Assembly (NCBI GenBank): GCA_045222555.1
Contig: JBGUYY010000072.1
Location: 310,001 to 374,000 of the forward strand
Reading direction: 5' to 3'
Length of the DNA: 64,000 nt
Source: UBA1756 sp045222555
GTDB taxonomy: Bacteria; Bacteroidota; Bacteroidia; Bacteroidales; WCHB1-69
Made by a program: the position numbers and the translations under genes
Shown here: positions 30,290 through 39,014 of the stretch, in pieces
Layout of the letters: the number at the start of each line of letters is the position of its first letter
Position numbering within the stretch: position 1 is the stretch's first letter
The notes under the pieces: generated by a model
The model's input: only the letters and a program-made list of their open reading frames with translations
Told to the model about the DNA's origin: nothing
The model's database searches: none

Positions 30290-32659
30290 ATGAAAAAGTT
30301 AGTGTTTTTTTCCGTCTTTGCGTTAGCCCTTCTGGCAACATCCTGTAAATTAGAGTCATTGACGTATTACGATGACATATACAGTAGTTCAACCGACGCG
30401 CAATACAGCAGACCTGCGTCTGCTCCGGCCAACTATTCGAATTCGAACGTTGCGCCTAGCAATTCGTCCAGCAACTACAATAATGCGGCGAATTCCAACA
30501 ATTATTCCAACAACAACAGTAATAATGTAACGTATTATTACGATGAAGAGACGGGGTTGTATTACGATGCCAACAGCAACACGTATTACGATCCGAATAC
30601 CGGCAATTATTATGCTGGCACCTCTTCCAACTCCAATTCGTATTCTGATGGCAACGGCAATACGTACATCACCAACAACTACTATTTTGATGACGACAGC
30701 TACTACGACTACTACTACACCTCACGTATCCGTCGCTTCCACTCCTGCTGCGACTACGGCTGGAGTTACTATGATCCGTACTTCACCAACCACTACTGGT
30801 ACAGCTACGATCCGGCATGCTGGGGCGTGAGCATCTACCTCGGTTACAACTGGTGGTGGCCGACCTATTACTATCGTCCGTACTACTACGATTATGGCTA
30901 CTACCACTACGGTTTCAACTACGGTTGGGGCTGGAGCTGCCACCACCCCTATCACAACCATCACCACTTCGGATGGTACAACAACCCCTACTACTATGGC
31001 TATCACTACGGACATCATGGTTATCACTATGGCTACCACAACGGATACCATCACGGTTATCACAATGGTTACCTCAACGGATTCGCTGATGGATACTATG
31101 CCGGCAGCCATGCAGGTTACTACCACAACAACTACGATCACAACGGTTCCTTCTATATTGGTCACAGAGAATCAGCCTCCTCTACCAACTCCGGCACCAA
31201 CGGGAGAGGAAGACGTCCTAATGGTTACGGCAACAATGGAGAAGTGGCTTCCTACAAGAACGAACCTAGCAGCGGCGGCGCCTCTTCTGTCCGCACGATG
31301 ACTCCGACTAGCTTCAACGAACGCTACGATGCCATCGCTTCCAGCAGAACTTCCAACAGCTCCACTAATAAGGATGTCAACCCGTACAATAGAACGTCGG
31401 TGGACAACAACTCCAATAGGGTTTCCAACCCCACCACTAATAACGATGCTAACCGTGTGACGAATCCCACTGCCAATAACAACAACAATTCTAGCCGTGC
31501 AGTCAATCCCAATGCCAATAACGACGTGAACAAAGAGAACAATAACTCCAGCCGTGCGGTCAATCCCAACATGAATAACAGCATGAACAGAGAAAACAAC
31601 AATACGGTTGCGCCTAACTACAACAACAACTCCAGCCGTGCGGTCAATCCCAACATGAATAACAGCACGAACAGGGAGAACAACAATACGGTCACGCCTA
31701 ACTACAACAACAACTCCAGCCGTGCAGTCACTCCCAATATGAATAACAACTCGAGCAGAGAGAACAACAATACGGTTACGCCTAACTACAACAATAATTC
31801 CAGCCGTGTGACCAATCCTAACATTGACAACAACTCTGGTAGAGTGAACAACAATACGGTCACGCCTAACTACAACAACAACTCCAATCGTGTGACCAAT
31901 CCTAATCTTGATAACAATTCCAACAGACCGAACAGCACGGTTACGCCTAATTACAACAATAACTCTAATCGCGTGAATGCTCCTGCCAACAATTCTAACA
32001 ACTACAACAATAATTATAATAATAACTCTAACAACTATAATAATAACTACAACAACGGCAATAATCGTCCCAGCAGCGTCACTGCACCGGCTCCCAGCAA
32101 CAACAACCGCGCTCCGCTGCCGTCCAATTACAACAACAATTCTTCCAGATCTTCCAACTCTTATAATAACAGCAGCAGTTCTTACAACAATTCCTCCAGC
32201 AGTTCATCCAGCTACAGCAGACCGTCGAATAGCAGCCCTTCTTCTTCCAACAGCTCATCCAGCTACAGCAGACCGTCGAATAGCAGCTCCTCCTCTTCCA
32301 GCAGCTCCTCCTCTTCCAGCAGCTCATCCAGCTACAGCAGACCGTCGAACAGTAGCAGCTCCTCTTCTTCCGACAGATCATCCAGCTACAGCAGACCGTC
32401 GAACAGTAGCAGCTCCTCTTCTTCCGACAGATCATCCAGCTACAGCAGACCGTCGAGCAGCAGCTCTTCATCCTCTTCCAACAGATCATCCAGCTACAGC
32501 AGACCGTCGAGCAGCAGTTCCTCTTCTTCTAGCAGATCATCCAGCTCATACAACAGTTCTTCTTCCTCACGTTCGGGAAGCAGCTACAGTGGCAGCTCGC
32601 ACTCTTCAAGCAGTTCACACTCCAGCGGTTCGCACTCCAGTAGCTCATCCAGAAGATAA
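30290..32659 (+). CDS. low-complexity Asn/Ser/Tyr/His-rich lipoprotein with OCRE-like motif
   Basis: A 789-residue lipoprotein: signal MKKLVFFSVFALALLATSC with Cys19. After a linker rich in Asn and Ser, residues 81-109 read as aromatic octapeptide repeats (YYYDEETGLYYD, then NTYYDPNTGNYY), strikingly like the OCRE motif of eukaryotic splicing factors. Residues 130-290 are extremely rich in Tyr, Trp, His and Gly (GYHYGYHNGYHHGYHNG). Then come about five 28-residue Asn-rich repeats (31541-31957) and a Ser-rich tail with SSSYSRPS repeats of 18 residues. An unusually good Shine-Dalgarno, AAAGGAG, precedes the ATG by eight bases. Function unknown; surface adhesion, metal binding or matrix formation are guesses. 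Confidence 0.85.
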   Translation: MKKLVFFSVFALALLATSCKLESLTYYDDIYSSSTDAQYSRPASAPANYSNSNVAPSNSSSNYNNAANSNNYSNNNSNNVTYYYDEETGLYYDANSNTYYDPNTGNYYAGTSSNSNSYSDGNGNTYITNNYYFDDDSYYDYYYTSRIRRFHSCCDYGWSYYDPYFTNHYWYSYDPACWGVSIYLGYNWWWPTYYYRPYYYDYGYYHYGFNYGWGWSCHHPYHNHHHFGWYNNPYYYGYHYGHHGYHYGYHNGYHHGYHNGYLNGFADGYYAGSHAGYYHNNYDHNGSFYIGHRESASSTNSGTNGRGRRPNGYGNNGEVASYKNEPSSGGASSVRTMTPTSFNERYDAIASSRTSNSSTNKDVNPYNRTSVDNNSNRVSNPTTNNDANRVTNPTANNNNNSSRAVNPNANNDVNKENNNSSRAVNPNMNNSMNRENNNTVAPNYNNNSSRAVNPNMNNSTNRENNNTVTPNYNNNSSRAVTPNMNNNSSRENNNTVTPNYNNNSSRVTNPNIDNNSGRVNNNTVTPNYNNNSNRVTNPNLDNNSNRPNSTVTPNYNNNSNRVNAPANNSNNYNNNYNNNSNNYNNNYNNGNNRPSSVTAPAPSNNNRAPLPSNYNNNSSRSSNSYNNSSSSYNNSSSSSSSYSRPSNSSPSSSNSSSSYSRPSNSSSSSSSSSSSSSSSSSYSRPSNSSSSSSSDRSSSYSRPSNSSSSSSSDRSSSYSRPSSSSSSSSSNRSSSYSRPSSSSSSSSSRSSSSYNSSSSSRSGSSYSGSSHSSSSSHSSGSHSSSSSRR
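31541..31957 (+). repeat. 84-bp tandem repeats inside the lipoprotein gene
   Basis: Units start at 31541, 31625, 31709, 31793 and 31877 (the last is 81 bp). Each encodes a variant of NNSSRAVNPNMNNS-xNRENNNTVTPNYN, 28 residues. A partial unit precedes the array. Confidence 0.85.
32196..32545 (+). repeat. Ser-rich tandem repeats, 54-bp main unit
   Basis: Repeats of SSYSRPSNSSSSSSSDRS. Two adjacent copies with a 54-bp period are nearly identical (GACAG at 32372 and 32426); the flanking copies vary in Ser count, as expected for slippage. Confidence 0.8.
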
Positions 32660-32668
32660 TCCCATCGA

Positions 32669-33088
32669 ATGAACACACGGATTTTCTGTATCATTACATT
32701 GTCAGTCATTACCTTAGCCTCCTGCAAAATATCGCAGGAGGCTTATTTGCGTCCAGACAATCCGTGGTCACCGTACGAAAAGGCGATTGACGCTTCGCAG
32801 AATTGCGAACAGATTCATTCCGTGTATATGGCGTATTGCAAGCGCCTTGTGGCTTTGGATGGCCACATCACGGCAAGTGATTGGAAGACATACACCTGCA
32901 CCACCAATTTTCTGGAACGAAAGATGAACCGCAAGGCACGCAAATATTGTGGATGTCGCTATTTCGACAACATTTGGGACGTATCGTTCTCACCATCAGA
33001 TGGGGATGGCGTAATTCCCCAGGATGATTTTGACTACGAAATTTGGGAGGATAATTTTGATTATGATGAGTTTGATTCAACACGATAA
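32669..33088 (+). CDS. small lipoprotein, unknown function
   Basis: A 139-residue lipoprotein with signal MNTRIFCIITLSVITLASC. The mature part has six more Cys, including CxC in RKYCGCRYFDN, and a very acidic tail (DDFDYEIWEDNFDYDEFD). It follows the low-complexity lipoprotein by nine bases, so it is probably co-transcribed and may act with it at the same membrane. No family recognised. Confidence 0.78.
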   Translation: MNTRIFCIITLSVITLASCKISQEAYLRPDNPWSPYEKAIDASQNCEQIHSVYMAYCKRLVALDGHITASDWKTYTCTTNFLERKMNRKARKYCGCRYFDNIWDVSFSPSDGDGVIPQDDFDYEIWEDNFDYDEFDSTR

Positions 33089-33106
33089 TAAAACAATCAG
33101 GATAAT

Positions 33107-33400
33107 ATGAAAGCAGTATTCATCTCTTTTTACAAAGCATTTTATGGGGAAATGATTGAGGCACTTGACCGGTTGGAAATCCGTGGATTCACCTTTTGGG
33201 AAGAAGTGCAGGGACGCGGCAATGAAACGGGCGAACCGCATTATGGCACCCACGCATGGCCGACGTTGAATTCCGCCATCATCACCTTCATTCCGGAAGA
33301 GAAGGTGCAACCGTTAATGGATGAAATCCACAAGTTGGATGCGAGTGCACCGCAGCAGGGTATTCGTGCTTTTGTGATGCCGGTAGAGCAAATGTCGTAG
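33107..33400 (+). CDS. PG0541-like small protein
   Basis: A 97-residue cytosolic protein (MKAVFISFYKAFYGEMIEALDRLEIRGFTFW...TLNSAIITFIPEEKVQPLMDEI) with the alternating beta-alpha pattern of a PII/CutA-like ferredoxin fold. It resembles the PG0541 family, described as transporter-associated in Bacteroidota. Here it precedes a 2-hydroxyacid dehydrogenase by two bases, with an ABC exporter next, so an accessory or sensing role for that operon is plausible. Confidence 0.65.
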   Translation: MKAVFISFYKAFYGEMIEALDRLEIRGFTFWEEVQGRGNETGEPHYGTHAWPTLNSAIITFIPEEKVQPLMDEIHKLDASAPQQGIRAFVMPVEQMS

Positions 33401-33402
33401 TG

Positions 33403-34359
33403 ATGGCTGATCCTGCAAAACCGAAAGTCATTATTGTAGATCGTGCTGCCGCTTCGCTGCAGGCGGGGCTGCTTGCGCACGGCTACGATTGTGAAACCCG
33501 TTTGGGCCTCACCTACGACGAGTTCTGTCAGCTGGAGGATCACTTTTGCGGATTGGTAATTCGGAGTCGGTTCCCAGTGGATGCGCGCCTGCTCGACACC
33601 AAACGGCAGCTTCGTTTCATCGTGCGGTTGGGCTCTGGCGTAGAGAACATTGACACGGCATACGCTGAACGGTGCGGAATCACCTGTTTGAGCACGCCGG
33701 AGGGTAATGCGCAGTCGGTGGCGGAACATGCGCTCGGGCTGCTGCTGTGCGCCCTGAAGAACCTCTCCAAAGCCGATGGTGAAGTGCGGCAAGGCGATTG
33801 GCGGCGTGAAGCCAATAAAGGACATGAAATCGGTGCGCAGAAAATTGGCATTATCGGGTACGGGCACACGGGTCCGGCTTTCGCCCGCATCCTCCGCATC
33901 TTTGGCTGTCCGATTTATGTTTACGACAAATTCAGAACTTCTATTGAAGATGATTTTGTACATATCGCCACTTTGGAGGAGATTCAGCGGGAATGTAATG
34001 TTATTTCATTACATATCAATTATTTAAAAGAGAATTATCATTTGGTAAACGATGATTTTCTGGAAAAGTTGCAAGATGGTGTGATTCTCATCAACACCTG
34101 TCGTGGTAACGTGGTGGATACGGCTGCGCTGGTACGCGGACTTCGCAGCGGGAAGGTGGGTTACGCCTGTCTGGATGTGCTGGAGTACGAGTCGGTACGG
34201 TTGCAGATTCCGCCCAAGGAGGAGTGGGAAGACCCCCTTAAAGAGCTGGCGGAGTTCAGCAATGTGGTGCTGACGCCCCACCTTGCAGGACAAACCCATG
34301 AGGCGGAGCAACGGCACGCAGACATTGCTTTACAGAAAATATTAAAACTTTCGGTATGA
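33403..34359 (+). CDS. D-2-hydroxyacid dehydrogenase family (SerA-like)
   Basis: A 318-residue NAD-dependent dehydrogenase. Seen: RLGSGVENIDTAYAERCGI, the nucleotide-binding GIIGYGHTGPAFARIL, the catalytic Arg in NTCRGNVVDTAAL, catalytic Glu in CLDVLEYE and catalytic His in LTPHLAGQTHEA. There is no C-terminal ACT domain, so it is a short SerA-like or general hydroxyacid dehydrogenase. ATG at 33403 directly follows the upstream stop. It overlaps the ABC transporter gene by four bases (ATGA), indicating tight co-expression, although a metabolic link is not obvious. Confidence 0.9.
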   Translation: MADPAKPKVIIVDRAAASLQAGLLAHGYDCETRLGLTYDEFCQLEDHFCGLVIRSRFPVDARLLDTKRQLRFIVRLGSGVENIDTAYAERCGITCLSTPEGNAQSVAEHALGLLLCALKNLSKADGEVRQGDWRREANKGHEIGAQKIGIIGYGHTGPAFARILRIFGCPIYVYDKFRTSIEDDFVHIATLEEIQRECNVISLHINYLKENYHLVNDDFLEKLQDGVILINTCRGNVVDTAALVRGLRSGKVGYACLDVLEYESVRLQIPPKEEWEDPLKELAEFSNVVLTPHLAGQTHEAEQRHADIALQKILKLSV

Positions 34360-36191
34360 AGCAGTTTCGGCGCATCCTCCGTTACCTCATTCCTTTCAAG
34401 GCCAACATCGTACTGATATTTGTCTTCAACCTCTGCTATGCAGTCTTCTCGGTGTTCTCGCTCTCCATGGTGGCCCCGTTCCTGTCGGTGCTTTTTGGCA
34501 ATGGTACAGCAGTGACCGAACGGCCGGAATTGACGCTGAATGCCAGCTCGATTTTGGATACCTTCTATTACTACATGGGCATCATCATCCGAGATCACGG
34601 ACAGTTTCAAGCCTTGGTATTCATTGCTATTACAATGATTATCAGTACTTTGTTTTCCAACCTCTTCCGTTATTTGGGATTGTATGCCAATGCTCCCATC
34701 CGGGCGGGAATAGTACAAGGACTCCGGCGGGATGTGTACCAGCGGTTGCTTATTTTGCCATTATCTTTTTATAATAAGCAGAAGAAAGGCGATATTCTCA
34801 ACCGTATTGGCTCGGATGTGCAGGAGGTAGAGTGGTCGGTGGTATGCAGTTTGCAGATGTTCTTTAGAGATCCGATATTAGTGGTTGTTTTTTTAGTAAC
34901 CTTATTCTCAATTAGTTATAAATTAACCCTGCTAACTTTGGTAATTTTGCCGCCAGCAGGGTTGCTGATTGCTAAGATCGGCAAGAGTATCAAGAAAAAT
35001 TCGTCAGAGGCGCAGCAGATTTTGGGACGGATGACCTCCGCGTTTGATGAGGCTATCAGTGGGTTACGTATTATCAAGGGGCACACGGCGGTGGACTATG
35101 CGGACAGAAGGTTTCAGAAGATGAACGACCGGTTTTACATTTTGAACCGGCGCATTTTCCGAAAGACCGAGATTGGGGCTCCGTTGGTGGAGTTCCTATG
35201 CATTGTTGCCCTGGTGATAGTGCTGCTGTTGGGTGGCAACTTCGTGCTTTCCGATGCAGCGATGACGGGCGAGAAGCTCATTATGTTCATTGTAATTTTT
35301 GCGCGCATCATCCCTCCGGCGCAATCCATTGTATCATCGTACTATACGATTCAGAAGGGGATGGCTTCGGCAGACCGTATTTTCCAAGTGATGGATGCTG
35401 AAGAGGTGATTGAAGAGGCCTCGAATCCCATCGCCAAGAAAAGTTTTGACGGGCAGATTGAGTACGACCATGTGCATTTCGCGTATCAGCCGGAGGGTGC
35501 GGAGGTGTTGAGTGACATCAGTTTTACGTTACAGAAGGGTAAAAGTATGGCGTTGGTAGGCGCATCCGGCAGTGGCAAATCGACCATTGTAGATTTGCTG
35601 CCGAGGTTTTATGATGTGAAGAGTGGCTGTATCCGCATAGATGGTACTGATATCAGAGATCTCAAAATTAGCGATTTGCGCGGTATTTTCGGTATTGTTA
35701 ATCAAGATATTACGCTGTTCAACGACACAGTATATAACAACATTGCGTTCGGTAAAGAGGGGGTGACGCGTGAGATGGTGGAGACGGCGGCGAAGACGGC
35801 TTTGGCGCACGACTTCATCATGGAGATGGAGAATGGGTATGACACGGTGATTGGAGACCGTGGCATGATGCTGTCGGGCGGGCAGCGCCAGCGGCTGAGC
35901 ATTGCGCGGGCGGTACTGCAGAACCCGCAGGTGCTGATTTTGGACGAGGCCACCTCGGCGTTGGATACTGAGTCGGAGTACATGGTACAGCAGTCGCTGC
36001 AGCGGCTGATGGAAGGCCGCACCACGATTGTGGTGGCGCACAGGCTCTCCACCATCCGTCGGGCTGATGAAATCCTGTTTGTACGGGGCGGCCGCATTGT
36101 GGAACGGGGCACGCATGACGAACTGACTGCTTTGGGCGGCGAGTACGCCCGATATTGCGCTCTGCAGAACGATGGCAAGACGGCAGAATGA
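34356..36191 (+). CDS. ABC exporter, fused permease and ATPase (MsbA-like)
   Basis: A 611-residue half-transporter. The N-terminal six-helix domain (FNLCYAVFSVFSLSMVAPFLSVLF onward) is followed by an ATPase with Walker A GASGSGKSTIVD near 405, Q-loop VNQDITLFN, signature LSGGQRQRLSIARAVL, Walker B LILDEATSALD and switch His VAHRLSTIRRAD. The family includes the lipid A flippase MsbA as well as multidrug and peptide exporters. Homodimeric, inner membrane. The last gene before the trpS promoter. Confidence 0.95.
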   Translation: MKQFRRILRYLIPFKANIVLIFVFNLCYAVFSVFSLSMVAPFLSVLFGNGTAVTERPELTLNASSILDTFYYYMGIIIRDHGQFQALVFIAITMIISTLFSNLFRYLGLYANAPIRAGIVQGLRRDVYQRLLILPLSFYNKQKKGDILNRIGSDVQEVEWSVVCSLQMFFRDPILVVVFLVTLFSISYKLTLLTLVILPPAGLLIAKIGKSIKKNSSEAQQILGRMTSAFDEAISGLRIIKGHTAVDYADRRFQKMNDRFYILNRRIFRKTEIGAPLVEFLCIVALVIVLLLGGNFVLSDAAMTGEKLIMFIVIFARIIPPAQSIVSSYYTIQKGMASADRIFQVMDAEEVIEEASNPIAKKSFDGQIEYDHVHFAYQPEGAEVLSDISFTLQKGKSMALVGASGSGKSTIVDLLPRFYDVKSGCIRIDGTDIRDLKISDLRGIFGIVNQDITLFNDTVYNNIAFGKEGVTREMVETAAKTALAHDFIMEMENGYDTVIGDRGMMLSGGQRQRLSIARAVLQNPQVLILDEATSALDTESEYMVQQSLQRLMEGRTTIVVAHRLSTIRRADEILFVRGGRIVERGTHDELTALGGEYARYCALQNDGKTAE

Positions 36192-36228
36192 TTTTACCAA
36201 TAACTGCCTTTATAAGCTAACAATTTTG

Positions 36229-36236
36229 TATCTTTG
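36229..36236 (+). promoter_or_regulatory. promoter -7 element of trpS
   Basis: TATCTTTG followed by CACCC, 19 bases before the ATG at 36255. Confidence 0.65.
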
Positions 36237-36254
36237 CACCCTCAAATTTTCATT

Positions 36255-37250
36255 ATGGATAAAGTATTAAGCGGTATCAGACCCACAGGGTTCCTTCACC
36301 TTGGAAACTACTTCGGCGCCCTGCGGAATTTCATTAAAATGCAGGAAGAAAACGATTGCTATTTCTTCATTGCTGACTATCATTCCCTCACTACACATCC
36401 CCATCCTGCCGACTTGCGTACCAACGTGAAGAACGTGCTGATTGATTATTTAGCGGCCGGACTGGATCCTGAAAAGGCCACCATCTACATTCAAAGTGAC
36501 CTGCCAGAAGTATGCGAGCTGAGCTTGTTGCTTTCGATGAATGTGTATGTGGGTGAATTGCAGCGGGTTAGCTCCTTTAAGGAAAAAGTACGTCGGCAGC
36601 CCAACAATGTCAATGCCGGTCTTCTTTCCTATCCTATCTTGATGGCGGCTGACATTCTCGTGCACCGTGCCGACAAAGTGCCGGTGGGCAAGGATCAGGA
36701 ACAGCACCTGGAGATGACGCGCGATTTTGCTCAGCGGTTCAACAACTTCTATGGTGTAGATTACTTCAAACTACCCGTGGCATATAACTTCGGGAAGGAG
36801 TTGGTGAAAATTCCCGGTTTGGATGGCAGCACCAAAATGTCGAAGTCGGACAATGAAAACTCCTGCATCTATCTCTCCGATACTCCTGAACTTATCAAGA
36901 AGAAGGTAATGAAGGCGGTGACCGACAGCGGTCCGACCGAACCTGGGCAGCCGAAGCCGCAGGCCATTGAGAACCTTTTCATGCTGATGAAAGCCGTCTC
37001 CAGCGAGGATACCGTAAAATTCTTCGAAGAGGAATACAACAAGTGCAGCATCCGCTACGGCGACATGAAGAAGCAGTTGGCTGCCGATATCACGGCGTTC
37101 AACGCACCCATTTACGAACGGATCCTTGAGTTGCGCAGCGACGATGACTACCTGCGCAAAGTCATCGAGCGAGGTGCAGAGAAGGCACACGCCAGCGCTG
37201 CTCCCACTGTTCGCGACGTGCGTGAAATCATTGGAATCAAGAAACTATAA
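36255..37250 (+). CDS. trpS: tryptophanyl-tRNA synthetase
   Basis: Class I synthetase for tRNA-Trp, 331 residues, normal length. Seen: SGIRPTGFLHLGNYFGALRNF (HIGH-like HLGN), the ADYHSLTTHP loop, PVGKDQEQHLEMTRDFAQRFN, and STKMSKSDNENSCIYL (KMSKS). The ATG at 36255 is chosen rather than a TTG at 36234 that would overlap the promoter. Confidence 0.97.
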   Translation: MDKVLSGIRPTGFLHLGNYFGALRNFIKMQEENDCYFFIADYHSLTTHPHPADLRTNVKNVLIDYLAAGLDPEKATIYIQSDLPEVCELSLLLSMNVYVGELQRVSSFKEKVRRQPNNVNAGLLSYPILMAADILVHRADKVPVGKDQEQHLEMTRDFAQRFNNFYGVDYFKLPVAYNFGKELVKIPGLDGSTKMSKSDNENSCIYLSDTPELIKKKVMKAVTDSGPTEPGQPKPQAIENLFMLMKAVSSEDTVKFFEEEYNKCSIRYGDMKKQLAADITAFNAPIYERILELRSDDDYLRKVIERGAEKAHASAAPTVRDVREIIGIKKL

Positions 37251-37259
37251 TTCTCTGCT

Positions 37260-38009
37260 ATGAACGCAATCGACACTATGCTCCAGCACCGCAGCATTCG
37301 CGAGTTTTCGGATCGGCCCGTTGACAAAGAAACGCTCGACCAGATTCTGGCCGCCGCGTGCAACGGTTCCACCATGGGCGGAATGCAGCTTTTCAGCATC
37401 ATCGTGACGCAGGATAAGGAGATGATGCGCAAGATGGCTCCGGCACACTTCAACCAGCCCATCGCCACCAACGCTCCGCTCATCCTCACCTTCTGTGCCG
37501 ACTTCCACCGCTTCGACCGCTACTGCGAATGCCGCAACACTCCCACCGATGCCTATCACAACCTGCAGGCCTACCAGTGGGCCGTCACCGACGCGCTTAT
37601 CGCCGCCCAGAACGCCTGTGTGGCCGCTGAATCGCTCGGACTGGGTATCTGCTGGCTGGGAACTATCACTTATAATACCCCGCAATTTATTGACATTCTT
37701 CAACTTCCGAAACATGTTGTGCCAGTAGCATGCATCCCGATGGGTTATCCCGCACATCCAGACACTCCTCTCACGCCCAAAATTTCCAACTCTGCCATCA
37801 TCCACCACGAAACCTACCGCGAATATTCCGAAGAGGAGATCAACACAGCATACGCATCAATGGAACAACATCCCAACAATGTTAATATGGTGAAGGACAA
37901 TCACTTTACTAATTTAGCGGAAGATTGGGTGTTGCGCCGATACAAAAAGGAAGACAACGAATATTTTTCGGAGCTTCTTCAAAAAACAATCACTGAACAG
38001 GGATTCTAA
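37260..38009 (+). CDS. nitroreductase-family FMN oxidoreductase
   Basis: A 249-residue flavin reductase of the NfsA/nitroreductase fold. Seen: the FMN-binding HRSIREFSDRPVDKETLDQILAAACNG and ALIAAQNACVAAESLGLGICWLGTI, then a C-terminal GYPAHPDTPLTPKIS segment. Likely uses NAD(P)H to reduce nitro- or quinone-type compounds; the physiological substrate is unknown. It overlaps ruvX by one base (TAATG), so the two are translationally coupled. Confidence 0.9.
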   Translation: MNAIDTMLQHRSIREFSDRPVDKETLDQILAAACNGSTMGGMQLFSIIVTQDKEMMRKMAPAHFNQPIATNAPLILTFCADFHRFDRYCECRNTPTDAYHNLQAYQWAVTDALIAAQNACVAAESLGLGICWLGTITYNTPQFIDILQLPKHVVPVACIPMGYPAHPDTPLTPKISNSAIIHHETYREYSEEEINTAYASMEQHPNNVNMVKDNHFTNLAEDWVLRRYKKEDNEYFSELLQKTITEQGF

Positions 38010-38452
38010 TGGGAAGGATTGTCGCCATTGACTACGGACAAAAGCGTGTGGGATTTGCTGCCACCGATGAGTTGCGCATCTGCGCGCATCCGTTGGAGAC
38101 TGTACACGTGAGCCAGGCCTTCGATTATCTCAAGCATTATATTGAAACAGAGAAAGTTGACATTATTGTCATTGGAGAACCTAAAACCTTGCAGAATCAA
38201 CCTTCCGACTCCACGCGCTACATCGAACCATTTGTCAACCGCGTGAAAAAGAGTTTCCCCGATATCCCCATGGCCCGGATGGACGAGCGCTTCACCTCGC
38301 GGATGGCTTTTCAGACCATGATTGACTCTGGACTGAAGAAAAAAGAGAGGCAGAACAAGGCTTTGGTGGACACCATCAGTGCTACCATCATTCTGCAAAC
38401 CTATCTGCAACAAATTGAAATAGAGAATAGTAGAAATAGTTTAGAACCATGA
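38009..38452 (+). CDS. ruvX: RuvX/YqgF family resolvase or pre-16S rRNA nuclease
   Basis: A 147-residue RNase H-fold protein: VAIDYGQKRVGFAATDELRICAHPLETV (first catalytic Asp), IVIGEPKTLQN, MARMDERFTSRMAF, and the last acidic residue in NKALVDTISATIIL. The family has been described as a putative Holliday junction resolvase and as the nuclease that finishes the 16S rRNA 5' end. It overlaps def by four bases. Confidence 0.93.
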   Translation: MGRIVAIDYGQKRVGFAATDELRICAHPLETVHVSQAFDYLKHYIETEKVDIIVIGEPKTLQNQPSDSTRYIEPFVNRVKKSFPDIPMARMDERFTSRMAFQTMIDSGLKKKERQNKALVDTISATIILQTYLQQIEIENSRNSLEP

Positions 38453-39000
38453 TATTACCGATTTATCTGTATGGCCAGCCCGTTTTGAGAAAACAGGCCG
38501 CCGAAGTTGAAATGGACAAAGCGGAGCTCAAGCAGCTGGTGTCCGACATGTTTGAAACGATGTACAACGCTAATGGTGTGGGACTTGCCGGTCCGCAGGT
38601 GGGCAAATCGCTGCGCATTTTTGTCATTGACTCCGCCCCTTTCAAAGAGAGTTATCCTAACGAAGAAATTCGCAAACTGGCTTTCATCAACCCAGTCATC
38701 ACCAAGCGCTTTGGAGAAGAAGAGCCCTTTAACGAAGGCTGTTTGAGTCTGCCAGACATCCACGAGGACGTGTATCGCCCCACTTCCATCGAAATCACAT
38801 ATCTTACTGAAGATTTGGAAGAAAAGACCGAGACCATTTCGGGTTGTGTGGCGCGCATCATCCAGCATGAGTACGATCATATTGAAGGACAGGTATTTAC
38901 CGACCATCTTTCCTCCCTTAAAAAAATGATTCTCAAGCGGAAGCTCACCGATATTGCTGGTGGTAAGGTGCGTCCGAGTTACAAAACTGCCCGCAAATAA
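38449..39000 (+). CDS. def: peptide deformylase
   Basis: Metal-dependent enzyme that removes the formyl group from nascent proteins; 183 residues. All three motifs are intact: GVGLAGPQVG, EGCLSLP and QHEYDHIEGQVF (HExxH variant HEYDH). Overlaps ruvX by four bases and is followed fourteen bases later by a TPR lipoprotein gene; ruvX-def-TPR is a common Bacteroidales arrangement as far as I recall. Confidence 0.97.
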   Translation: MILPIYLYGQPVLRKQAAEVEMDKAELKQLVSDMFETMYNANGVGLAGPQVGKSLRIFVIDSAPFKESYPNEEIRKLAFINPVITKRFGEEEPFNEGCLSLPDIHEDVYRPTSIEITYLTEDLEEKTETISGCVARIIQHEYDHIEGQVFTDHLSSLKKMILKRKLTDIAGGKVRPSYKTARK

Positions 39001-39014
39001 ACCTTTCATTTACC

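Noticed and set aside
32079..32489. Cys/Trp-rich minus-strand open frame
   Set aside because: Mirror of the Ser-repeat region of the lipoprotein gene; produced by the DNA repeats.
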